In this document: in pieces, positions 58,074 through 64,000 of the stretch
How the letters are laid out: each line of letters starts with the position of its first letter
Position numbering within the stretch: position 1 is the stretch's first letter
Assembly: GCA_947058615.1 (NCBI GenBank)
Contig: CAMSHF010000005.1
Coordinates: 57,521 to 121,520, forward strand
Reading direction: 5' to 3'
From: an uncultured Rickettsiella sp.
GTDB lineage: Bacteria; Pseudomonadota; Gammaproteobacteria; Diplorickettsiales; Diplorickettsiaceae
DNA: 64,000 nucleotides
Position numbers and translations under genes: made by a program
Notes under the pieces: generated by a model
What the model saw: only the letters and a program-made list of their open reading frames with translations
Databases searched by the model: none
Told to the model about the DNA's origin: nothing

Positions 58074-58241
58074 AGTCCATTACGAATCCAATCTTTTTAG
58101 CTATTTAAAAGCCTAACATACGCTGTTTCATGAGATATAGGCCACACACTATAGACGAGACTTAATATTAATAAGTAACGAGTCAATCCTATCCCTGCCT
58201 ATAATGCCATATTCCGTATTTATTTTTAAGTAACGGGAGAG

Positions 58242-58259
58242 TCTCACATCTTTGTGAGA
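58242..58259. repeat. 7-bp hairpin between the cytochrome operon and the TsaC-like gene
   Basis: TCTCACA (58242-58248), loop TCTT, TGTGAGA (58253-58259). It lies in the 298-base divergent gap between the cytochrome c gene and the TsaC-like gene. No T-run follows on either side, so it is more likely a regulatory dyad than a terminator. The rest of the gap shows nothing clear. Confidence 0.35.
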
Positions 58260-58371
58260 TGTATTCTGCCATTCTAACGCATATTATCTAGGGCGTGGAT
58301 AATATAAACTATTTAATAACATGGCGATAACTTTTTATGAATTCAATACCGATTAATGATTGAGCGTATTA

Positions 58372-59298
58372 ATGATGAATAGAGATGAACTTGCAAAGGC
58401 GGTTAAACTTTTAAAAGAAGGGAAACTGATTGTTTTTCCTACCGAAACCGTCTATGCCTTAGCGGGTGATGCGAGAAACATAACGGCTATTCAACATATT
58501 TTTGAATTGAAAAAACGCCGCTTAAATCAACCCTTAAGCGTTTTATTAGCGAAAGAGCATCCACTCAATGAATGGGTTTGCGACCTTCCTCCACTGGCTG
58601 AAAAGTTAGCTGCGCAATTTTGGCCAGGTCCTTTGACACTCATTTTAAAGAAAAAAAAATCCGTTTTGAATGAATTAACCGGGGGCCAAGCTAAGATAGC
58701 TTTAAGAGTGCCTGATCATCCGATAGCACAAGCTATCTTGAAGTCTTTTGGGGGTGGATTGGCAGCACCTTCCGCAAATCGTTCAACCCATCTTAGTCCT
58801 ACACAAATCGAGCATGTACGACAGGAATTTAATCATCAGATCCCGCTTTTTATAGCGGGTGGGCCTTGTTCTGTTGGAATAGAATCAACAATTATTGATA
58901 TGACTTTCGAGATTCCGCGAATCCTTAGATTAGGAGGGGTTTCATTAGTAGCGATAAAAGCTTTAATTCCTTACGAAATCAAGGAGCCAATTTTATTTCA
59001 TACGGCTTCTAGCAAACCGTTGTTAAAACAAATTCCTAAGCAACGATTGGATCAGATCATCAATAGATATTTAGAACAGCATAAAACTTTAATAGTATTC
59101 GGTTTGAGTTCTACAAAGAAGAAGCATAAAAATTTAACTTGGATCGCTATGCCTAATGAGGCGAGTAAATATGGCCAAGTGTTATATCAATATCTGCATG
59201 AGGCGGAACGGAATGTCCGTGATGAAATTTTGATAGAATGTGTACCAAAGCTCGAGGCGTGGGGTGGAATTCAATTGATATTAGATAAGTATTCTTAA
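58372..59298 (+). CDS. L-threonylcarbamoyladenylate synthase (Sua5/YrdC)
   Basis: Makes the activated intermediate for t6A modification of tRNA. From the ATG at 58372 it has an N-terminal YrdC domain (LIVFPTETVYALAGDA, LKKRRLNQPLSVLL, FWPGPLTLIL, ALRVPDHPIA, APSANRSTHLSPT) and a C-terminal Sua5-type domain, about 308 residues in total. The upstream TTG is disfavoured because two ATGs follow within five codons. Confidence 0.92.
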   Translation: MMNRDELAKAVKLLKEGKLIVFPTETVYALAGDARNITAIQHIFELKKRRLNQPLSVLLAKEHPLNEWVCDLPPLAEKLAAQFWPGPLTLILKKKKSVLNELTGGQAKIALRVPDHPIAQAILKSFGGGLAAPSANRSTHLSPTQIEHVRQEFNHQIPLFIAGGPCSVGIESTIIDMTFEIPRILRLGGVSLVAIKALIPYEIKEPILFHTASSKPLLKQIPKQRLDQIINRYLEQHKTLIVFGLSSTKKKHKNLTWIAMPNEASKYGQVLYQYLHEAERNVRDEILIECVPKLEAWGGIQLILDKYS

Positions 59299-59401
59299 AA
59301 AAGCTTATTTTTGGTAAATTCTGTTTAAAAAATATACTTAACAAATAGATTTTTTAAAAAAACTAGACTAGATTAATAACACGATGTCTTTGTAGGTACT
59401 T

Positions 59402-59554
59402 ATGTTAGCGCTATTCTTTTTTTATAGTCTTTGTGTGCTTTTAGCTTGGTGCAAAGAGCGAAGACTTGCTATCGGCTTATTTATCGTCTTTTTATTACTA
59501 ATGACGTTTGTATTTATCCATCACACAACGGATCGTTTATCTCTGCAATTTTAG
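59402..59554 (+). CDS. DUF5993-like small membrane protein upstream of dsbB
   Basis: A 50-residue ORF (MLALFFFYSLCVLLAWCKER, ending RLSLQF) with two hydrophobic segments, a basic loop (CKERRLAIG) and the tail FIHHTTDRLSLQF. It matches the DUF5993 pattern, a tiny inner-membrane protein repeatedly found just before dsbB. It ends 11 bases before the dsbB start and is probably cotranscribed. Its function is unknown, and a link with disulfide oxidation is inferred from context. Confidence 0.6.
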   Translation: MLALFFFYSLCVLLAWCKERRLAIGLFIVFLLLMTFVFIHHTTDRLSLQF

Positions 59555-59565
59555 GGCTAATTTTT

Positions 59566-60150
59566 ATGCAATCTTCTGAGGTGATTAAAATTATTAAGAT
59601 CCTCAATGCGTTTGATGCATTGGGTTTAGCTTTTTTGTTGTTAGTAGCTTTTATCTTACAAATAGGTTTTCATGAATTACCCTGTCCTTTATGTTTGTTA
59701 CAACGGCTTGGCCTATTGGGCATAGCCTTTGGTTTTTTATTGAATGTCCAATTTGAGATTCATCCTGCTCACTACGCGTTATCTTTATTGTCGGCAATTT
59801 TAACGGCCTCTATTAGTGTGCGCCAAATCTTTCTGCATGTGATTCCAGGTGATCCGGGTTATGGCCTGCCTTTATTTGGATTACATTTGTATACTTGGTT
59901 ATTTCTGCTGTGTGTCGGTGTTATTATTTATATCTCCATTATTTTTAGTATTGCACCACAATATACCTACGATAAGTCTAATAAAACAAAAGGGATGCAG
60001 TTTTTAACGCATATGGTTTTTGCATTCGTTTTTCTTTTGGCTATTTTCAACGGAATTTCTACTTATTTAGAGTGCGGATTGAAAGCTTGTCCAGAAAATC
60101 CTGTCAAATACGAGATTCAATTAGTGGCTTCTCATTCTAAGCATACTTGA
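59566..60150 (+). CDS. dsbB: Disulfide bond formation protein DsbB
   Basis: Reoxidises DsbA using quinone. From the ATG at 59566 (MQSSEVIK) the protein has four helices, the first CxxC motif PCPLCLLQRLG, and the second periplasmic pair in ECGLKACPEN. A longer frame from 59431 overlaps the DUF5993-like gene and is rejected. About 194 residues. The larger second loop is typical of the DsbB/DsbI branch. Confidence 0.92.
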   Translation: MQSSEVIKIIKILNAFDALGLAFLLLVAFILQIGFHELPCPLCLLQRLGLLGIAFGFLLNVQFEIHPAHYALSLLSAILTASISVRQIFLHVIPGDPGYGLPLFGLHLYTWLFLLCVGVIIYISIIFSIAPQYTYDKSNKTKGMQFLTHMVFAFVFLLAIFNGISTYLECGLKACPENPVKYEIQLVASHSKHT

Positions 60151-60249
60151 TTTTTTTATGTCGTAAAAACAATAAAAATTAGTTTCTTAAGTGTGTAGGA
60201 ATCTCAAAGATCTTAATTATTTATTAGCATTAGCTGATAATTAAAAAGA

Positions 60250-61506
60250 CTATTTCTTCATTGAATCAAAGAATTCGTCATTAGTTTTCGTGTTTTTTAA
60301 GCGCTCTACTAAGAACTCCATAGCGGCCACTTCATCCATGGATTGTAAAATTTTACGCAATATCCACATTTTTTGTAATACATCGGGTTTGGCCAGTAGC
60401 TCTTCACGCCTTGTGCCGGATCGATTTAAATGAATAGCAGGGTAAATACGTTTTTCAGCGATTCTTCTATCCAGGTGGATTTCCATATTACCGGTTCCTT
60501 TAAATTCTTCATAGATAACATCGTCCATTTTTGAGCCGGTATCAATTAGTGCAGTGGCAATGATAGTTAAACTACCGCCTTCTTCTATATTACGTGCAGC
60601 GCCAAAAAAACGTTTAGGTCTTTGAAGTGCATTCGCATCGACACCGCCCGTTAATACCTTTCCAGAGGAAGGGATAACGGTATTATACGCGCGAGCTAAT
60701 CGCGTGATAGAATCGAGTAAAATAACGACATCTTTTTTGTGCTCGACGAGTCGTTTTGCTTTCTCGATCACAATTTCTGCAACTTGTACATGGCGTGTTG
60801 CAGGTTCATCAAAAGTACTTGCAATGACTTCACCACGAACCGAACGTCGCATATCGGTGACCTCTTCGGGACGTTCATCAATTAATAAGACAATTAAATA
60901 ACATTCTGGGCAATTATAGGAAATTGATTGAGCAATGTTTTGCATCATCATGGTTTTGCCCGCTTTCGGAGGTGAGACAATTAAACCACGTTGTCCTTTC
61001 CCGGTAGGGGCTACTAAATCAATAATTCGAGCGGTGATATCTTCTGTGCTCCCATTCCCACGTTCTAGTGTTACGCGTTCATCGGGAAATAAAGGCGTTA
61101 AATTTTCAAATAAAACACGATTTTTAGCGTTTTCAGGCGTATCAAAATTAATTTCATTTACTTTGAGTAAAGCAAAATAACGTTCAGATTCTTTGGGAGG
61201 ACGAATTTTTCCTGAAACCGTATCGCCCGTATGGAGATTAAAACGTCGAATTTGGCTAGGAGATACATAGATATCATCAGGTCCGGCAAGATAAGAGCCT
61301 TCTGCAGAACGTAAAAAACCAAAACCATCGGGTAATATCTCTAATACACCATCTCCATAGATATCTTCTCCTCTTTTTGCTAATGCTTTGAGAATAGAAA
61401 AGATCATATCTTTTTTATGGAGACGGCCTAGGCCATCAATTTTTAATTCTTCAGCAATGGCTACGAGTTCGGCGGGGGAGTTTTTCTTGAGTTCTGTTAA
61501 ATTCAT
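60250..61506 (-). CDS. rho: Transcription termination factor Rho
   Basis: A hexameric RNA helicase of 418 residues. It has the N-terminal RNA-binding Rho_N ([19 protein letters not shown]) and CSD ([18 protein letters not shown]) domains, then the ATPase core with P-loop [31 protein letters not shown] and the R-loop [18 protein letters not shown]. It lies downstream of trxA after a 232-base leader, as in enterics, where Rho regulates itself. Confidence 0.97.
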   Translation of the reverse strand: MNLTELKKNSPAELVAIAEELKIDGLGRLHKKDMIFSILKALAKRGEDIYGDGVLEILPDGFGFLRSAEGSYLAGPDDIYVSPSQIRRFNLHTGDTVSGKIRPPKESERYFALLKVNEINFDTPENAKNRVLFENLTPLFPDERVTLERGNGSTEDITARIIDLVAPTGKGQRGLIVSPPKAGKTMMMQNIAQSISYNCPECYLIVLLIDERPEEVTDMRRSVRGEVIASTFDEPATRHVQVAEIVIEKAKRLVEHKKDVVILLDSITRLARAYNTVIPSSGKVLTGGVDANALQRPKRFFGAARNIEEGGSLTIIATALIDTGSKMDDVIYEEFKGTGNMEIHLDRRIAEKRIYPAIHLNRSGTRREELLAKPDVLQKMWILRKILQSMDEVAAMEFLVERLKNTKTNDEFFDSMKK

Positions 61507-61738
61507 AGTATTGTTTCTTTCATAAAAGGAAGTGTAAAAACTAAATAAGTATTTAAAAGTAGTTAATTGGAATATTTGTTAAAGAATAAGTATTAAGAAT
61601 TTAGAATTTAATAATAAATTCATTTTGTAATCTTATTTCCGAGTAGAAATACAAAAAGTGGCCCTACACATAGATTAAATTGAATAATGCGAAAAAAATT
61701 GTCTGAAATCCTAAAATCAATGCTCGGTTGCTATTTTC
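61507..61738 (-). promoter_or_regulatory. AT-rich leader between trxA and rho
   Basis: 232 bases in the transcript direction from trxA to rho. It is AT-rich with no clear ORF. I see no strong rho-independent terminator. It may hold the rho promoter and attenuation region, by analogy with E. coli. Confidence 0.3.
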
Positions 61739-62083
61739 TTAAGATTTATCCCCAGCAAGATGTGAATCTAAAAATGTTTCTAACTGGGATTCCAATAAGG
61801 CGCCGACTTTAGTTCCTACAGCTTTTCCATCTTTAAAAAGGATTAACGTAGGTATACCACGTACACCGTATTTTGCCGGGATAACCGAGTTTTCGTCAAC
61901 ATTTAATTTGCCGATTTTTACTTTTCCACTGTATTTTGTAGCCAGTTTATCTAAAACCGGCGCGATGGCTTTACAAGGACCACACCATTCTGCCCAAAAG
62001 TCAACAAGTACGGGTAAGTTGGCCTTTAATACTTCATGATCAAAAAGCGCATCGCTAAGTATAATAATGGAAGAGTTATTCAT
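61739..62083 (-). CDS. trxA: Thioredoxin
   Basis: A 114-residue cytoplasmic thioredoxin with active site FWAEWCGPCKAIAP and cis-proline GIPTLILFKDG. The ordering trxA then rho on the same strand is conserved. The C-terminus is slightly extended (SHLAGDKS). Confidence 0.96.
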   Translation of the reverse strand: MNNSSIIILSDALFDHEVLKANLPVLVDFWAEWCGPCKAIAPVLDKLATKYSGKVKIGKLNVDENSVIPAKYGVRGIPTLILFKDGKAVGTKVGALLESQLETFLDSHLAGDKS

Positions 62084-62132
62084 GATAGTTATCTATTTGA
62101 CCTCAAAAAATTAAATTTGACAAGGTATTATT

Positions 62133-62699
62133 TTATTCATGTTCTGGGGCTACAACGTAAATACCAGGAGCATTTCGTAAATAACCGTTATAGTCCATTC
62201 CATATCCAAACACAAAACCTTGGTCCATCGCCATTGCAGTAAAATCTGCGGAGCTTGTTCCTTCTGGCAAACGCTTAGCTTTTTGTTTATCGAGTAGGAC
62301 AGCGGTATATACGGCATGCGCTCCTTGTTGATGACAATAATCAACGATAGCGGCTAATGTCAAGCCACCATCTAGGATATCTTCTATTATCAATACATTA
62401 CGGTTTTTGAGAGAGACGCGTGGTTTAGCTATCCATACCATTTCCGCTTGACCCACTGTCTCATGCGAGTAACGCGTAGCATGGACATAGTCGAGCTCTA
62501 AAGGAAAATCCAGACGTGGAAGTAAATTACCTGCTGGGATAAGACCTCCTATCATGACGCATAAGACCACAGGATTACTTTCATTAAGTTTATCGCTAAT
62601 TGCTTTGGCCATGTTATCTAAACCTTTTTCAATTTCTTCTTTAGTAAAAAGGCGAGTTGCTTTTCTTGCAACTTCTTGTATGTGACTTGGAATTAACAT
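62133..62699 (-). CDS. hpt: Hypoxanthine-guanine phosphoribosyltransferase
   Basis: Salvages purine bases with PRPP. The 188-residue protein contains the PRPP motif VLIIEDILDGGLTL (near residue 104), the early CVMIGGLIPAG loop and C-terminal FVFGYGMDYNGYLRNAPGIY. Its start is 16 bases after nagZ. It keeps the purine-salvage function often seen in host-associated bacteria, though it is common elsewhere too. Confidence 0.94.
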   Translation of the reverse strand: MLIPSHIQEVARKATRLFTKEEIEKGLDNMAKAISDKLNESNPVVLCVMIGGLIPAGNLLPRLDFPLELDYVHATRYSHETVGQAEMVWIAKPRVSLKNRNVLIIEDILDGGLTLAAIVDYCHQQGAHAVYTAVLLDKQKAKRLPEGTSSADFTAMAMDQGFVFGYGMDYNGYLRNAPGIYVVAPEHE

Positions 62700-62715
62700 G
62701 GATTCATCCTAATTT

Positions 62716-63735
62716 TCAACGTAGAGATTTGAGTAGATTAACGGCACTACGCCAGGTGTCAGTTTGTTGTAGGGCAGAGAGCGTTAGTCTGCGACGAGGA
62801 AATAATTTTTGCAAGTATTGCGAATGATAAAGTTTAGTTAACTTAGGAGAACTCTCTAAAAATTCCAGAGCTAAGATAGCCTCTTTGCGGTTATTACAAA
62901 CTAATAATCCATCGCATCCCGCTTGTAATGCAAGTCGTATACGTTCAGTGATAGTTCCTCTATGTTGCGCCGCCTTCATGGACAAATCATCGGTAAAGAT
63001 TACGCCGGTATAATTTAATCGTTTTCGCAAAATAGTTTGTAACCAATACTGCGAGAAACCACAAGGTAAAGGATCAACTTGATTATACACGATATGCGAT
63101 GCCATTATGCCATCTAAGTAAGGAGTTAATTGAGCAAAGGGAATTAAGTCTTGTTTTTCAATAGTTTGATAATCTCTATTATCGACAGTGAAATGGGTGT
63201 GAGTGTCTGTAGTGACAGAACCATGTCCAGGAAAGTGTTTGCCTACAGAACACATCCCCGCACGGTGCATCCCTGTAATAACGGCGCGACCTAAGGTAGC
63301 CACAGTAGCAGGATCACTGTGCAAAGCCCTTAGTCCTATTACTTTATTTAAATTCTTATTTAAATCTAAAACGGGTGTAAAACTAAGATCGATGCCAATG
63401 GCGAGTAGTTCGCTGGCCAATAACCAGCCATGGGTTTCTGCCAGTTGAATAGCGGCGTTGGGATTTTGATTGTAATGATCACCAATTAATCCTAAAGCGG
63501 GTAAAGAGGTAAGCCCTTCTTGAAAACGTTGAACTTTTCCTCCTTCTTGATCAACAGTTAATAAAAGCGGTTGTTTACTATGTAAATGAATTTGTGAAAT
63601 GAGACTTTCTAGTTGAGAAACGGATTCAAAATTTCTTTGGAAAAAAATAATTCCACCTACTTGAGGATGTTTTAGAAGGTTACGTTCCTCAGGGCTTAGT
63701 TCTAAGCCAGTTAAATCCAGTATGATAGGTCCCAT
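62716..63735 (-). CDS. nagZ: Beta-N-acetylhexosaminidase NagZ
   Basis: A glycoside hydrolase family 3 enzyme that removes GlcNAc from recycled muropeptides. The 339-residue protein has TVDQEGGKVQRF, the catalytic loop His region GKHFPGHGSVTTDTHT and the nucleophile aspartate in GVIFTDDLSMKAAQ. It heads the nagZ-hpt run, a known neighbour pair in gammaproteobacteria. Confidence 0.95.
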   Translation of the reverse strand: MGPIILDLTGLELSPEERNLLKHPQVGGIIFFQRNFESVSQLESLISQIHLHSKQPLLLTVDQEGGKVQRFQEGLTSLPALGLIGDHYNQNPNAAIQLAETHGWLLASELLAIGIDLSFTPVLDLNKNLNKVIGLRALHSDPATVATLGRAVITGMHRAGMCSVGKHFPGHGSVTTDTHTHFTVDNRDYQTIEKQDLIPFAQLTPYLDGIMASHIVYNQVDPLPCGFSQYWLQTILRKRLNYTGVIFTDDLSMKAAQHRGTITERIRLALQAGCDGLLVCNNRKEAILALEFLESSPKLTKLYHSQYLQKLFPRRRLTLSALQQTDTWRSAVNLLKSLR

Positions 63736-63946
63736 AAAGTTTACCTAATAAAATCACAACCTAAATAACAAGTAACAAAATCAAGTTAATTATAACATTT
63801 CTTATTTTTTTAATTAATAAGTATTTTTATTGTGACACAATTTAGGTTTAAGCTATTGGCGATTAATTTTTGAGTAAGTCTGAATAATAGTCGCAAGGAA
63901 GAATACACAAAAATACACAACAAAAATATTTTTAAGAATCATCCTC

Positions 63947-63974
63947 TTGACAGCAAGGATGTATGATGTAGAAT
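63947..63974 (+). promoter_or_regulatory. Strong sigma-70 promoter at the window's right edge
   Basis: TTGACA (63947-63952), a 16-base spacer and TAGAAT (63969-63974), followed by a GC-rich discriminator (TCGCGGGC). Such promoters with GC-rich discriminators commonly drive rRNA, tRNA or ribosomal-protein operons. It points out of the window, divergent from nagZ. Confidence 0.5.
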
Positions 63975-64000
63975 TCGCGGGCTCTTGAGTTTTTGGCTTG

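Noticed and set aside
59431..59565. N-terminal extension of the dsbB frame
   Set aside because: It overlaps the DUF5993-like ORF, has no DsbB similarity, and the ATG at 59566 gives the usual N-terminus.
1..64000. CRISPR arrays, tRNA or rRNA genes, insertion sequences, prophage
   Set aside because: No regularly spaced repeats, tRNA-like T-loop motifs, rRNA segments, transposase or phage structural genes were seen in the reading.

Overview
The window is an AT-rich bacterial chromosome segment, densely packed with housekeeping genes of gammaproteobacterial type: leuS-lptE-holA, eno-ftsB, trxA-rho, a mur/fts block, LPS genes and a full cytochrome c oxidase operon. An LbtU-like siderophore porin, a dsbB preceded by a tiny DUF5993-like membrane protein, and several lineage-specific ORFs without recognisable domains (two of them resembling secreted effectors) suggest the order Legionellales, possibly a host-associated Coxiellaceae/Rickettsiella-like bacterium. 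That placement is inference from gene content. I saw no rRNA, tRNA, CRISPR array, intact insertion sequence or prophage.

Layout. 1-6.6 kb (minus strand): holA (cut by the window edge), lptE, leuS, a 65-residue orphan, lnt and sohB. 6.6-6.8 kb: a structured 211-bp non-coding element with imperfect inverted ends. 6.9-9.0 kb (plus): ccmABC. 9.0-9.9 kb (minus): an orphan protein with a very basic N-terminus. 10.1-12.6 kb (plus): kdsA, eno, ftsB. 12.6-14.5 kb: a small regulatory island. It has a LexA/CI-like repressor lacking the catalytic lysine, a perfect 22-bp palindrome embedded in a near-consensus outward promoter, about 600 bp without a gene, and a degenerate response-regulator receiver whose ORF carries a G10 tract. 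14.5-18.1 kb (minus): udk, fabI, lolC, lolD. 18.3-21.2 kb (plus): ccmFGH. 21.3-27.3 kb: rsmG, dapB, two EamA transporters and pepN. 27.5-34.8 kb (plus): a tripartite RND efflux system followed by an LbtU-like porin. 34.9-39.7 kb: a secreted PLD-like protein, gmk, yicC, rph and an APC transporter. 39.7-46.7 kb (minus): mnmA-murD-ftsW-FkbM-murC-murB. 46.7-58.1 kb (minus): the aa3-type oxidase operon (tetrahaem cytochrome c, ctaC, ctaD, ctaG, ctaE, SURF1, a CxxxC protein, ctaA, then ctaB and sco). It is interrupted between ctaA and ctaB by two plus-strand orphans. 58.4-60.2 kb (plus): a TsaC/Sua5 protein, the DUF5993-like ORF and dsbB. 60.2-63.7 kb (minus): nagZ, hpt, trxA, rho. A strong outward promoter lies at the right edge.

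Much of the window forms one respiratory and envelope theme. The two ccm blocks make the c-type cytochromes used by the oxidase, while sco, ctaG, SURF1 and ctaA/B assemble its copper and haem a centres. dsbB, ccmG and trxA handle thiol chemistry. lptE, lnt, lolCD, kdsA, mur genes and ftsW/ftsB build the envelope. The less ordinary parts are the regulatory island at 12.6-14.5 kb, the G-tracts, the FkbM protein in the place usually held by murG, the split ccm cluster lacking ccmD/ccmE, and the orphan, possibly secreted, proteins.
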